A DNA stretch of 64,000 bases from Bacteroidaceae bacterium. GTDB lineage: Bacteria; Bacteroidota; Bacteroidia; Bacteroidales; Bacteroidaceae. This document shows positions 29,567 to 41,400 of this stretch, in pieces. The stretch covers positions 22,553-86,552 of the forward strand of contig JAFXEF010000043.1 in the NCBI GenBank assembly GCA_017520935.1, written 5' to 3'. The position numbers were made by a program, and so were the translations under genes. The notes under the pieces are model-generated. The model saw only the letters and a program-made list of their open reading frames with translations, was not told the origin of the DNA and searched no databases. Numbering within the stretch: position 1 is the first letter of the stretch; each line of letters begins with the position of its first letter.

Positions 29567-32500
29567 ATGAAAGTATATAAATATATCCTATTATCCGTTC
29601 TTTGCTTTATAGCCTCAGCAGCTACACTGAGCGCACAGCAACGTATCTCCGGACAGATTAGCGATGCTATGGGTCCGTTGATGATGGTAAACGTGGTGGA
29701 AATTGACAAGGACAACCGTATCGTCGAACATGCCACGACCGACTTCGACGGTAACTTTACCATGATTGTAAAGAACAACAAGAACAAACTGAAAATCACC
29801 TACGTAGGTTTCCAAGACCAAATATTGGAGATTGGCACACGCACCGTGTTCAACATCACCATGAAGGATGACAACCAAATCGAAGAGGTTATCGTGGAGG
29901 CCAAGCAACGCACCAGGTCGGGTGGACTCGACATCTTGGAGCGTGAGGTATCTGTTGCCAAGCAAACCTTCAAGATGAGCGAGATGGAGGGTCTCTCCTT
30001 CGCTTCAGTAGACGAAGCCTTGCAGGGACAGATTGCCGGTCTCGACATCGTGTTCAACTCGGGTGACCTTGGTTCAGGAACTCAGATGCGTCTGCGTGGT
30101 ACCTCTACCATCTCAGGTAATCAGGAGCCTCTTATCGTAGTAAACGACAACATCTTCGAAATGCCCGACGGTGAGGACTTCGACTTCAGCACCGCCAACG
30201 AGGAGAAGTTCGCCCAGTTGCTGACCGTGAACCCTGAAGACATCGAGAGCATCGAGGTATTGAAGGACGCTTCTGCATCGGCCGTTTGGGGTTCACGTGG
30301 CTCGAACGGTGTCATCATGATTAAGACCAAGCGTGGTTCGCGTGGTAAGACCCGTGTGACCTACTCATACCGCTACTCTAACGCATGGACTCCCAAGGGT
30401 CTGAACCTGCTCAATGGTGACGACTACACCATGTTCCTCAAGGAGGCTCACTTCAACCCCACACAGAGCAGCACTGCTTCAAATGCCGAGGAGCTGAACT
30501 ACAACCAGGCATTCTCAGAGTATGAAAACTACAACAACAACACCGATTGGGTGAAAGCCGTATCAAAGCATGGTCACACCCACGACCACAACATCTCACT
30601 GACCGGTGGTGGCGAAAAGGCAACCTTCCGCGTATCAGGAGGTTACTACTCACAGAGTGGTCAGATCATCAAGCAGCAGCTCGACCGTTTCACCACACGT
30701 ATGGCTCTCGACTACTACGTATCAGACCGTATCAGAGTATCTTCAGACTTCTCGTTGACCTACACCGACAACGACCAGAACTACGAAGGTCTGTTGGCCA
30801 ATGCACAGCTGATTATGCCCAATATGAGTATCTTCTCTCAGTACAGAGACTCTAACGGCAACGTGATTGTCACCGATGACTACTACCAGATGTTGCAGAA
30901 TGCCTCCGGTATCTTCAATGACAACCAGAAGAATATCACCAACCCCGTAGCTGTGGGTAACTTGGCATGGAAGAACGAGAAGAGCTACCGTATCGCTCCC
31001 CAGATTTCGCTCGACTACCAACTGCTCGGCTTGAACCACGACGAGACACAGCTCCGCTACTACGGTATGGTATATATGGATGCCAGCACCTTGACCAACA
31101 GCAGCTACCGTCCCAGTAGCTTGAGCACAAAGGGTATACAGGACGAGTCATCGAATGCCAGCTGGACCAAAGACCAAAAGACCCTGTCATTCAACACCCG
31201 TCACCGCTTGACCTTCTCCCCGAAATTCAACAATCCTGACCACGTGACCCAGTTCCTGGCTCAGTTTGAGATGAGCACCGGTAACGGTAACAGCCAGGAA
31301 TCATCATCTTATGCCATCCCTTCAGGTATCACCAGCACCACTACAGGTACCTACCTAAAGAGCAGTGCTACCGGTACATGGCAGTGGCGCTCTATGGCCA
31401 TGCTTGCACAAGCCTTCTACTCTTATAAAGAGGGACGCTACTCAGCTACAGCCACCCTGCGCCGAGACGGTAGCACCAAGTTCGGAGCCAACAACCGTTG
31501 GGGTAACTTCCCCTCACTTTCACTCCGCTGGAACATCATCGATGAGCCTTGGATGAGATGGGCCGAAGACAAGATTCAGCTGACGATGTTGTCAATCCGT
31601 CCGGGTTGGGGTATGACAGGTTCACAGCCCGGTAGCGAGTACCTCCACTATACGACCTATGACACCAGTGGTAAGTATATGGGTATCACCTCTATCGCAC
31701 AGGGTGGTCTCCGCCTCACCGACCTCAAGTGGGCCAAGAAAAGCGAGTACAACATCGGTACCGACTTCGGATTCTTCGAAGGCGAGAAGTTGAGCGGTAG
31801 CTTCAACTACTACGACAACACCACCACCGACCAGCTCATGGGTGGCTATGCCATTCCCTCATCAAACGGTTACTCCTCACTGGCCTACAAGAACACCGGT
31901 GCTGTGCGTAACTGGGGTTGGGAGTTGAACATCAACGGCAACAAGTTCATCAAGGTAGGTGACTTCAGCGTGACAGCATACGCCAACGTAGCACAGAACT
32001 TCAACACCATCCTTGAGATGGAAGAGAGCGTGCTCAACAATACGAATGGAGACTTCAACTATAAGAACGGCTCATACCTCAACCGTATCCAATTGGGCAA
32101 CCCGCTCGGTTCACTCTACGGATTCAAGTTCAAAGGTGTATACATGTACAACTACAACACCACATGGACCAAGGAGCGTTGGGCACAAGCTGAGCAAGAA
32201 GCTGCCGCAATTGGCAAGAAGCTGCACGACCTCTACCCCGTAGCAGGCGACAACGAAGGCAACACCATCTACGGTGCCGACGGCAAGCCCCTGCGTATGG
32301 CTTACAACTACAAGGACGGTGGTGCCACCTACTCATTCCGTGGCGGTGATGCCATGTACGAGGATATCAACCACGACGGTAACATCAACCAGCTCGATAT
32401 CGTGTACTTGGGTAACTCTAACCCCAAGTTGCAGGGTGGTTTCGGTGTGACCCTCCAGTACAAGCGCCTCTCACTGAAGAGCCAATTCACCTACCGCTAC

Positions 32501-32911
32501 GGTGTTGACGTTATCAACTCGGCCCGTATGAACGTAGAAAACATGCACTCGAACAACAACCAGAGTATTGCCGTCAACTGGCGCTGGAGAAAAGAGGGTG
32601 ACGAAACCATGATGCCTCGCGCCATGTACAACACCGGTTACAACTGGCTCGGTAGCGACCGCTATTTGGAAGATGCCTCATACCTCCGTATGTCATACTT
32701 GCAGGCCTCTTACTCATTCGACCCTGCCAAGCTGAAGAAGTACGGCTTGAACCAACTCTACCTGTCGGCCTCGGCCAACAACCTCTTCATCCTCTCCAAA
32801 TATACTGGTTTGGATCCCGAAATCGGAGCCAATGGTTGGGGACAGGCATTTGACGGTTCCAAGACACCGCGTTCACGCTCATTCACGTTGAATTTGACCG
32901 TAGGATTCTAA
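29567..32911 (+). CDS. SusC/RagA-family TonB-dependent outer-membrane transporter 1
   Basis: 1114 aa with a signal peptide (1-23, LSAQQ). An N-terminal carboxypeptidase-regulatory-like domain (about 25-105) precedes the plug (about 130-260), which contains the SusC signature 'VLKDASASAVWGSRGSNGVI'. The rest is a 22-strand barrel ending in the aromatic 'LNLTVGF'. It imports ligands across the outer membrane with TonB and forms a lid-and-barrel complex with the SusD protein encoded 2 nt downstream. The ligand is unknown; GH128-like and GH2 enzymes nearby suggest a glycan, but their link to the operon is by proximity only. Confidence 0.95.
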   Translation: MKVYKYILLSVLCFIASAATLSAQQRISGQISDAMGPLMMVNVVEIDKDNRIVEHATTDFDGNFTMIVKNNKNKLKITYVGFQDQILEIGTRTVFNITMKDDNQIEEVIVEAKQRTRSGGLDILEREVSVAKQTFKMSEMEGLSFASVDEALQGQIAGLDIVFNSGDLGSGTQMRLRGTSTISGNQEPLIVVNDNIFEMPDGEDFDFSTANEEKFAQLLTVNPEDIESIEVLKDASASAVWGSRGSNGVIMIKTKRGSRGKTRVTYSYRYSNAWTPKGLNLLNGDDYTMFLKEAHFNPTQSSTASNAEELNYNQAFSEYENYNNNTDWVKAVSKHGHTHDHNISLTGGGEKATFRVSGGYYSQSGQIIKQQLDRFTTRMALDYYVSDRIRVSSDFSLTYTDNDQNYEGLLANAQLIMPNMSIFSQYRDSNGNVIVTDDYYQMLQNASGIFNDNQKNITNPVAVGNLAWKNEKSYRIAPQISLDYQLLGLNHDETQLRYYGMVYMDASTLTNSSYRPSSLSTKGIQDESSNASWTKDQKTLSFNTRHRLTFSPKFNNPDHVTQFLAQFEMSTGNGNSQESSSYAIPSGITSTTTGTYLKSSATGTWQWRSMAMLAQAFYSYKEGRYSATATLRRDGSTKFGANNRWGNFPSLSLRWNIIDEPWMRWAEDKIQLTMLSIRPGWGMTGSQPGSEYLHYTTYDTSGKYMGITSIAQGGLRLTDLKWAKKSEYNIGTDFGFFEGEKLSGSFNYYDNTTTDQLMGGYAIPSSNGYSSLAYKNTGAVRNWGWELNINGNKFIKVGDFSVTAYANVAQNFNTILEMEESVLNNTNGDFNYKNGSYLNRIQLGNPLGSLYGFKFKGVYMYNYNTTWTKERWAQAEQEAAAIGKKLHDLYPVAGDNEGNTIYGADGKPLRMAYNYKDGGATYSFRGGDAMYEDINHDGNINQLDIVYLGNSNPKLQGGFGVTLQYKRLSLKSQFTYRYGVDVINSARMNVENMHSNNNQSIAVNWRWRKEGDETMMPRAMYNTGYNWLGSDRYLEDASYLRMSYLQASYSFDPAKLKKYGLNQLYLSASANNLFILSKYTGLDPEIGANGWGQAFDGSKTPRSRSFTLNLTVGF

Positions 32912-32913
32912 TA

Positions 32914-34734
32914 ATGAAAAGCAATAATACAGATATGAAAAGCTTCAGAATAAATATATCCCGTCTTAGCAATACCATTAAGACATTAGCATTGGGAGCA
33001 GTGTTGGCTATGACCTGCTCATGCGAAGACTTCCTGACCATCTATCCCACCGACAAAGTGGTATTGGAAAACTACTGGAAGACAAAGACCGACGTGGAAA
33101 ACGTAGTGGCCAACAGCTACCGTATGATGATAGAGCCATCATTCACCGACCGACTCATCGTATGGGGCGAGGTGCGCGGTGACAATGTAGTAGAAGGCAC
33201 CTACGATGCCAACAAGCACTATGACCTCAAGAACATCATGGAGGCCAATCTGCTTCCCCAAAACGGCTACACCAATTGGGCACACTTCTACGCCATCATC
33301 AACAACTGTAATATCGTGTTGAGATTTGCCCCGCAGGTGCAGGAAGAAGACCCCGACTTCACACAAGGTGACATGGACGTTACCCGCGGTGAGATGCTCG
33401 CCATCCGTGCACTCTGCCACTTCTACTTGGTACGCACCTTCCGCGACATTCCTCTGCTCAAGGAGGCGATGGTAGACGACGACCAAAACCTCTACCAACC
33501 GCAGGCAACGCCGGTTGAGGCACTCGATTTCATTCTGGAAGACCTCTACGAAGCTGAAGGACTTGTAATGACCTCAGGTAACTATCCCTCACTCTCCGAC
33601 AACAAGGGGCGCATCACCAAGGATGCCGTACGCGCCATGATTGCCGACGCATTGCTGTGGAAGGCTGCCTTCATCCAGTATGAGGCCAAGGCCAAGACTG
33701 CCGAGGTAGACCAGTGCTATACCGAGTGTATCGCCTTCTGCGACTCACTGCTCAACAATCGTATGGAATATGTATTAAACTATGAGAAGGAGAACAAGGT
33801 GACCAACACCAATGGCAAGGTTGACAATGTCTATCCGCTCGAACACAATCCCGAGAAGAGCGACCCCAATGCAACCTTTCTCGACTACCCCTACTATCGC
33901 CTCTTCTATATAGGTAACAACCTGCGCGAGAGTATCTTTGAGATACAGCACGGCATAGATCGCACATCTGCCAACTATGAAGTACCCTACTTCTATGGCA
34001 CCACCTTCACTGCCGGCCCACTCTCAGCCCCCCGCTACATGGCCGAGAAGGGTGATGCCAACCTGTATGCCAAGACCGACTTCCGCCGCATAAGCAATAT
34101 CTACCAGCAGGAGGGTGAAGCAGAAATCTATCCGATTATCAAATACGGCTACATGTCTACAAACGGGACAATCGACAAACCTTCTTATGCAGGAAGTAAT
34201 TTGTCCGTCACAAATAGCGAAAAAGACGACCCCAACAAAGATCGCAAATATTTCGCCGAACAAATCAACTGGATTGTTTACCGTGTCAGCGACGTTATGC
34301 TGATGAAGGCCGAGGCATTGGCTCAGCGTAACGACTCAGTCAACCGTGGTCAGAAGGATCTGCAGGAATCATTCAATCTGGTAAAGGCAATCTACTACCG
34401 CTCAAACCCCTACAACGCCGACTCTATTAGCTACGTTGCCGGTAATGCCGAGAGCATGCAAGCACTGGTATTGGAAGAGCGTCAGCGTGAGTTGGCCTTC
34501 GAAGGCAAGCGTTGGTTCGACCTCGTGCGCAAGGCTTTGCGCGATGGTGACACCGGCCCCATGCTCGACATTCTCATCGGTCACAAATATGAGACCAACC
34601 AGAAAGCTATCCGCAGCAAGATGGCGGCCATGGACTGCCTCTTCTTCCCCATTCAGGAGCGTGAGATCAAGACCAACCCGTTATTGAATCAGAATCCGGC
34701 GTACGAGACGGAGGATGTATACGAAAAGAACTAA
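32914..34734 (+). CDS. SusD/RagB-family surface lipoprotein 1
   Basis: 606 aa. A signal peptide with a lipobox-like 'MTCSCEDFL' near residues 33-37 precedes the SusD helical TPR-type scaffold: 'LTIYPTDKVV', 'RGEMLAIRALCHFYLVRTF' and 'LVLEERQRELAFEGKRWFDLVR' are classic elements. It partners the SusC encoded immediately upstream. The start could be the internal ATG at 32935, which leaves a shorter signal peptide; the upstream ATG follows the susC stop by 2 nt. Confidence 0.95.
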   Translation: MKSNNTDMKSFRINISRLSNTIKTLALGAVLAMTCSCEDFLTIYPTDKVVLENYWKTKTDVENVVANSYRMMIEPSFTDRLIVWGEVRGDNVVEGTYDANKHYDLKNIMEANLLPQNGYTNWAHFYAIINNCNIVLRFAPQVQEEDPDFTQGDMDVTRGEMLAIRALCHFYLVRTFRDIPLLKEAMVDDDQNLYQPQATPVEALDFILEDLYEAEGLVMTSGNYPSLSDNKGRITKDAVRAMIADALLWKAAFIQYEAKAKTAEVDQCYTECIAFCDSLLNNRMEYVLNYEKENKVTNTNGKVDNVYPLEHNPEKSDPNATFLDYPYYRLFYIGNNLRESIFEIQHGIDRTSANYEVPYFYGTTFTAGPLSAPRYMAEKGDANLYAKTDFRRISNIYQQEGEAEIYPIIKYGYMSTNGTIDKPSYAGSNLSVTNSEKDDPNKDRKYFAEQINWIVYRVSDVMLMKAEALAQRNDSVNRGQKDLQESFNLVKAIYYRSNPYNADSISYVAGNAESMQALVLEERQRELAFEGKRWFDLVRKALRDGDTGPMLDILIGHKYETNQKAIRSKMAAMDCLFFPIQEREIKTNPLLNQNPAYETEDVYEKN

Positions 34735-34755
34735 CCCTCAACATCATTCTATGCT

Positions 34756-36777
34756 ATGAAACAAGTGAAAACAAAATCAATAGCTTTCGCCGCTATCGCC
34801 GTCATGGTACTCAGCGGCTGTAGAGAGCACATCGATGAGGGTGCACGCTACACCTTCACCGGGCACACCATCGCATCGTTCCTGGAAGAAAATGAGGATA
34901 TATACAGCAGCTTCATCGATATCCTGAAACGTGGCGACCGCCTCAACTTGATGAAGGCATACGGACAGTATACCTGCTTTGCCCCCACCAATGAAGCCAT
35001 TGCCCGCTATCTCTACGAGCAGGACTCAATCTATCGTGCCTCATTGGTAGACGATAATCCTAACGACATTGTTTGGACCGGTGTCACCTCACCCGAACTG
35101 AGCGAATTGTCAGACTCCATGTGTAAGGTAATCTCACAGACTCACCTGTTGCCTGAGGTATATCTTACTACCGATATGGAAGGCGACATTATCCCCACCA
35201 TGAATATGAACGACCGCTACCTCAGCCTCAGTTACGATGTGGACGAGAACAACCTCAACGTATTGCTGATAAACGGTACGGGTGAGATTATCGCCAAGGA
35301 CGAAGAGGTGGAGAACGGTGTAGTACACACGATTGCCAGTGTATTGACCCCCTCAACCAATACCGTACCGGCACAAATGTTGGAGCACGACTACTTCCAC
35401 ATTTTCGGTGAGGCTTTAGAGATGACCGGATATGATGAGCAGCTACAGCTCTACAAGGATGAGTCATATACCGAAGGTGACCTTAAGGCAAACGGAATCT
35501 ACAAGGATAGTCCACTATGCCCCTATCCCGAGAACCGCTACTTTGGTTTCACCGCATTCATCGAGCCCGACCAGGTATTCCATGAAAATGGTATCTACAA
35601 TTTCGAAGACTTGGTAGAGAAATGCAAGGAGTGGTATCCCAATGCCGACTCCAATGCTCCGCTTACCAGCAAGGACAATCCCGTAAACCAGTTTGTAGGC
35701 TATCACTTGCTCGACCGCAAGCTGCCCTACTCCCGTCTGGTTTGCTACAAGATTAACCCGCATGCCAATTTCAATTCGGAGAAAGACTTGGTGAACTATT
35801 CGGATCGCAACGAGTACTACGAGACCATGAACGGCCGACTGATGAAGGTGACCATGCCCCGTAGCAACTCAAAATTACAGACTACCATCCTAATCAACTA
35901 TACCAAGGACACCAATGCCAGTGTAGAGGATTACATGAATGTAAAGGTATATGAACCCAATGAGTTCAGAGATATAGACACACTCTATGCCGATTTTACA
36001 ACAGAAGCGCTGAACGGTACCATCCACGCCATCGACAAGCTACTGCTCTACAATGAAGATGTGATGGCAGGTAGAGTACTCAACAGCACCATCCGCTTTG
36101 ATGCCTCCTCGCTCTGTTCTGAGTTGACCAACAACAACATCCGCTGGCACTACTTCACCCACAGTAGTGATGGTGAGGTGTACATCCCGCATACCTACTG
36201 CAAGAACATGAAGGTGTACACCGATGAGACCCGCCATTATTACTTGTCACCGCATACCAGTTGGTTCAACTACCAAGGTGATGAGATGATGACTCTCAGC
36301 ACATTTGACTTTGCCTATAAGTTGCCTCCTGTACCGGCCGGAACCTACGAGATACGTATGGGCTACTCAGCCAACAGCCACCGTCACATCGTACAGTTCT
36401 ACATCGACGGTGAAGTGGCAGGTATCCCCGTAGACCTCCGCATCTCATCAAGCGACCCTGCTATCGGATACGTAGCTGACGCATCGACTGAGGACAATGG
36501 CATCCAGAACGACAAGGAGATGAAGAACCGCGGTTACCTGAAGGCACCTACCAGCTACCGTGGCAATGGAGAAAACAACATTGCCCGAGACGATCCAGGA
36601 ATCATCCGCAAGGTAATCACAACAAAGTACCTCAGCGAAGGTGAGCATTGGATTCGTTTCAAGAATGTAAACCCCAATGATGACGGCACAGCCCAATTCA
36701 TGCACGACTACTTCGAATTAGTCCCTGTGACATTCCTCCGCAACGAGAACCTGTCACTGGCCGAGAAACGTCAATAA
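34756..36777 (+). CDS. FAS1-domain lipoprotein B with C-terminal binding-like module
   Basis: 673 aa. The lipobox 'MVLSGC' puts the acylated cysteine at 22. A FAS1-like domain spans about 38-210 ('FTGHTIASFLEENEDIYSSF', 'YTCFAPTNEAIARYL' and 'ENGVVHTIASVL'). A second, divergent one spans about 210-440 ('LNGTIHAIDKLLLYN'). The C-terminal third has a beta-sandwich look ('PAGTYEIRMGYSANSHRHIV', 'YLSEGEHWIRFKNV') like CBM6/galactose-binding modules. It takes the position normally held by SusE/SusF-type surface glycan-binding proteins. Spacing is 21 nt after susD and 32 nt before the next FAS1 gene. Confidence 0.85.
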   Translation: MKQVKTKSIAFAAIAVMVLSGCREHIDEGARYTFTGHTIASFLEENEDIYSSFIDILKRGDRLNLMKAYGQYTCFAPTNEAIARYLYEQDSIYRASLVDDNPNDIVWTGVTSPELSELSDSMCKVISQTHLLPEVYLTTDMEGDIIPTMNMNDRYLSLSYDVDENNLNVLLINGTGEIIAKDEEVENGVVHTIASVLTPSTNTVPAQMLEHDYFHIFGEALEMTGYDEQLQLYKDESYTEGDLKANGIYKDSPLCPYPENRYFGFTAFIEPDQVFHENGIYNFEDLVEKCKEWYPNADSNAPLTSKDNPVNQFVGYHLLDRKLPYSRLVCYKINPHANFNSEKDLVNYSDRNEYYETMNGRLMKVTMPRSNSKLQTTILINYTKDTNASVEDYMNVKVYEPNEFRDIDTLYADFTTEALNGTIHAIDKLLLYNEDVMAGRVLNSTIRFDASSLCSELTNNNIRWHYFTHSSDGEVYIPHTYCKNMKVYTDETRHYYLSPHTSWFNYQGDEMMTLSTFDFAYKLPPVPAGTYEIRMGYSANSHRHIVQFYIDGEVAGIPVDLRISSSDPAIGYVADASTEDNGIQNDKEMKNRGYLKAPTSYRGNGENNIARDDPGIIRKVITTKYLSEGEHWIRFKNVNPNDDGTAQFMHDYFELVPVTFLRNENLSLAEKRQ

Positions 36778-36809
36778 TATAAAGAAACTATAAAGCACAC
36801 ATTTTCATT

Positions 36810-38462
36810 ATGAAAAGAAGAAATATTGTATTTAAGGCACTGACATGCGGCTTAGCAACACTGGCCTTCACCGCTTGTACAGACGTTTGGGACAGCCACT
36901 ACCAACCCAAGCCCGAACTGAATGCCACGGAGACACTTTGGGACCTCATTGAAGCAGACCCCGAACTAAGCCAGTTTGAGGCTTATGTCAAAGCCACAGG
37001 CTATGACCAGTATTTGAGCCAGAACCGTTTCTACACCGTATGGGCTCCTGTCGACGGTTCGGAATTCTATCTTACACATCCATTGGAAGGCGTGAGCGAC
37101 AGCATGCTCAACGTCTACAAATTTGAGTTCGTAGAGAACCACATCGCCGACTACAACCACGCTGCCACCGGCGTGATGAGCGAAAACAAGGTCAAGATGC
37201 TCAACGGCAAGTACAACCGTTTCGAAGGTAATGCCGGCAGCTACACCTTCAAGGCGGTACCTGTGAAGGCCACTAATATCGCAGCCAAGAATGGTTTGCT
37301 GCACAAGACCGAGAGCAATGCCATCTTCACCGCCAACATTTGGGAACAGTTGGACAAGATTGAGTCTGTATCCTTGCTCAACGGTTTCTTGAAGTCATAC
37401 GATGAGGTCATCTTTGATGAAGTCAACAGTGTGCAAGGCCCCATGGTAGATGGTAAGGTGACCTACCTTGACTCTGTAGTCATTGAGCACAATGCCTGGT
37501 TCGACCGATTCGGAACCGTAAACCGAGAGGATAGTTCGTACACCATGTTCGCCCCCACCAACCGCGCTTGGAGCGAAATGCTGGAAAAGACAAAAACCTA
37601 CTTCGTCTATGATGAGGAAACACTTGACCGCGACTCTTTGCAAGAAGTAATGGCCAAAGACTTCATGTGTCGCTTCTTAGTATTCAGCAACTCTATGCAG
37701 AAGAGTCCTACAGATTCAATGACCGCCTACTGCTACACCAACATGAGCGGTTACGGCAGATCCCAAAGAGAAGTGTTCAAGGGAGATGCCCTAAAGAGAC
37801 TCTATGCCAACGAAGTGGAGAAGCTGGAACTCAGCAACGGCACCCTGCACGTTGTAGACAGCTACAACTACCGTACTTTCTGGCACGACACCCTGCGCGT
37901 ACAGGGCGAGACCCTCTACAGCACAGAAGATGGTGCTGCGGTATCTGAGTATATCAATGCCATCAAATCATACGCAACTATCAGCAAAGACAGTGTAGAA
38001 AAATATAAGCATCTGCACAATGGTACAGTAGGTGTCTACAAACCCTCATCACCCACTGCCAGAGCACAGTTGACCTACACCATCCCCAATGTTTTGTCAT
38101 CCAAGTACCGCGTCAAGGTAGTATTCGTACCTGCCAACTTCATCAACTACAGAGACACAGTACTCCTCCCCAACAAGTTCAATGCTACACTTAATTACAG
38201 AGACAACAAGGGAAGAAAGAAGAATATCTCATTGGGCAAGAACCTCCTCAACGATCCCACCAGGGTGGATACCATGACACTGATCCCGACCAATGCCCCC
38301 GAAGGTGTCGACTACTTTGAGTTCCCCTGCAACGAGTTCAATGCAGGTACTTCAAGTACATTGACACAGCTTGTGCTCGCCATCACTGTCGGTTCACGTG
38401 AGACAGAGTTTGACCGTACATTCCGTATCGACCAAGTATTCCTTGAGCCGGTTACAGAATAA
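36810..38462 (+). CDS. FAS1-domain lipoprotein C
   Basis: 550 aa. The signal peptide ends at 'LAFTAC' (C23). Two FAS1-like domains: about 42-195 ('ATETLWDLIEADPELSQFEAY', 'NRFYTVWAPVDGSEF' and 'AKNGLLHKT') and about 200-365 ('YTMFAPTNRAWSEML' and 'LSNGTLHVVDSYNY'). A C-terminal beta domain follows (about 390-550). Like protein B it lies between the two SusCD pairs, so it may serve either. The key asparagine/histidine positions of animal fasciclins cannot be judged without alignment. Confidence 0.85.
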   Translation: MKRRNIVFKALTCGLATLAFTACTDVWDSHYQPKPELNATETLWDLIEADPELSQFEAYVKATGYDQYLSQNRFYTVWAPVDGSEFYLTHPLEGVSDSMLNVYKFEFVENHIADYNHAATGVMSENKVKMLNGKYNRFEGNAGSYTFKAVPVKATNIAAKNGLLHKTESNAIFTANIWEQLDKIESVSLLNGFLKSYDEVIFDEVNSVQGPMVDGKVTYLDSVVIEHNAWFDRFGTVNREDSSYTMFAPTNRAWSEMLEKTKTYFVYDEETLDRDSLQEVMAKDFMCRFLVFSNSMQKSPTDSMTAYCYTNMSGYGRSQREVFKGDALKRLYANEVEKLELSNGTLHVVDSYNYRTFWHDTLRVQGETLYSTEDGAAVSEYINAIKSYATISKDSVEKYKHLHNGTVGVYKPSSPTARAQLTYTIPNVLSSKYRVKVVFVPANFINYRDTVLLPNKFNATLNYRDNKGRKKNISLGKNLLNDPTRVDTMTLIPTNAPEGVDYFEFPCNEFNAGTSSTLTQLVLAITVGSRETEFDRTFRIDQVFLEPVTE

Positions 38463-38491
38463 TGTTCCAATAACACTAAAAAGAAAAGACG

Positions 38492-41400
38492 ATGAAAACA
38501 TTGAAACATATACAACCCAGGTTAGTGGCATTCCTTACCTTCTTGGTACTGTTTGCAGGAACAAGTATGGTCAATGCCCAAACAACCGAAGCAGCCGCCA
38601 CCAATGTGGCCGACGAATTAGAAGAGATTACAGGTACAGTGATTGATGCTGCTACCAAAGAGGTACTTGCCGGTGTACGTGTAGAGGCACTCAACAACAA
38701 CCGCTACACAGCCATGACCAAGCCCGATGGTACGTTCAGCATCAAGATACCCGCTTATGTGGCTTCACTGTATGTATCAACCCCCGGTTATGAGAGCGTA
38801 ATCATCAGAGCCCGCCAGAAAAAGGCTATCGAGATAGCTCTCTATGATGAGAAGTTCAGCACCTTCGTTGAGAACGGCTTTGACGTTACAGCCAAGAGCG
38901 AAGCCACCATCGATATGTCAAAGGCTACCACCTTGGAAACCGAGCTTCAGAACAAGTTGGGTGCCGACGTACGCACCATCATGCGTTCAGGTACCGTTGG
39001 TATCGGTGGCCTGATGATGATGCAGGGTGTCAACACCCTCAATGCATCGGCACAGCCGCTCATCGTGTTGAACGGCGTTATCCAGGATCTGCAGGATGGC
39101 TACTCGGCTATTCACGAAGGTTTCTATAACAACACATTGGCAGCCATCGACGTGAACGACATTGAGAAGATTACCGTACTGAAGAACGGAACCTCTATCT
39201 ATGGTGCCAAGGGTGCCAACGGTGTTATCCTGATTGACACCAAGCGCGGCCACAGCATGGCAACCCGTATCGATGCCCAAGCATTCGGCAGCTACACCAT
39301 GACACCGCGTCTGCCCCAGATGATGAACGCAGAGCAATACCGCATCTACGCCAACGAGTTGATGGGCGATATCACGACAAACCAGTCGCGCTTCCCCTTC
39401 CTCTCTGACGACCCCAACTACTATTATTACAAGATGTATCACAACGAGACCGACTGGTCGGACTATGTATTCCAGAATGCATGGGCACAAAACTATCGTG
39501 TAAACGTACAAGGTGGTGACGAGGCAGCTATGTATAACTTCTCACTCGGCTTTGCCGATGGTGCCAGCACAATCAAGAGCAACGACTTCAATCGTCTAAA
39601 CATCCGCTTCAATACCGACATCAACCTGTCAAAGATCTTGAAGACACGTTTCGACATCTCATACAGCCGTATCGTTCGTGACCTCCGTGACGATGGTATC
39701 CAGCAGGATTTGACCGCCGGTCCGATGGTTTCACCCGGATTCCTGGCACTCATCAAGTCGCCCTTCTTGAGCCCCTACCGCTACAACAACTCAGGTGAGT
39801 TGACCGGTGCTCTCGAAAGCGCTGACGTGTTTGCTAAAATCGGCTCGTCATCACTTCTCGACAACAGTGCCAACAACAACAGCTATGCCAACCCTCTCTC
39901 TATTTTCGAGTATGGCGATGGCAACAACAAGAACAACCAGGAGTATACCGTATTTGACGTAACTATAGCTCCCGAGATAGACCTTGGCAAGGGTTTGAAG
40001 GCCTCTACCCTGTTCAACTACACCTTGCACCGTACCAATGAGAAGTATTTCCGTCCGATGACAGGTACCCCCAACTTCTTCATCGTAGGTACCGGTTACT
40101 CTCAAAACGAAGTACGCTCATTCTTCTCTAAGGAAGAGGCTATCTATAACGATACCCGCATAACATGGGAGAAGAAGGCCGACGAGCACCACTTCAACCT
40201 ATTCGGTGGCTTCCGCTTCTCCAACTTTGCCTACGACTCAAACTTCCAATCTTGTCACAACACCGGTAACGACAAGTTGCCCGACGTAAAATCTGAGTAT
40301 GACTATGCAACAACGGATGGTGACGACAACGTATGGCGCAACATGAGCTACTATGCCAACTTAGACTACAACTACCAGAACAAGTATTACCTTCAAGGTA
40401 GTGTAGCCGCCGAGACCTCTTCACGTTTCGGTAGAGAGACTGAAGGCGGTATCAAGTTAGGTGGTGTATGCTGGGGTATCTTCCCCTCACTGCAAGCCGG
40501 ATGGTTGGTTTCATCAGAGCCTTTCTTCAACACCAACATTATCCAATATATGAAACTGAGAGCCGGTATCGACTGGTCCGGTAACGACAACATCAGCAAC
40601 AACGCTGCATTCAGCTACTTCAGCAACGTACAGTACTCTGACAGATATATGGGTATCAAGTTGGCCAATATTGAGAACCAGTCAATCCAATGGGAGACAA
40701 CCCGCCGCCTGAACTTCGGTTTCGACATACAGACTCTCAACAACCGCCTGCGTATCTCAGGTGACATCTTCCACAATACCACCAACAACCTCCTTACCTT
40801 GAAGCAGCTGAGCTACCTCACCGGTCTTGAGTATTACTGGTGCAACGGTGGTGCCATGAACAACACTGGCGCTACAGTCAATGTGATAGGCCGTGCCATC
40901 AGCACCAAGAACTGGAAGTGGGAAGTAGGCGTAAGCTTGGGTACTTACAAGAACAAGATTACCAAGTTGCCTGACGGAACTACATTCAACAGCGCAAAAG
41001 ACGGTGAGCTCTATGGCTACACAACCAACATCTATGATGCCACTATCCTGAGTGCAGTAGGTCAGTCGGCAGGCGTATTCTACGGCTACGAGACCGATGG
41101 TGTATATGCCAGCGCTTCTGACGTGCCCACTGTAGATGGTGTGCCCCTCTCAACACAGGATGTCAACACCGGTGTCAAGACTCCGTTTGAGGCAGGTGAC
41201 GTGAAGTTCATCGACCAGAATGGTGACAACACCATCAACCTGCAGGATCGCGTTATCATCGGTAACCCCAATCCCGACCTCTATGGTAACTTCACCAGCA
41301 ACCTGATGTACAAAAACTTTTCACTGAGCGCAACCCTCAACTACTCATACGGCAACGACGTATACAACTATCAGCGCTCATTGATCGAAAGCGGCAGCAG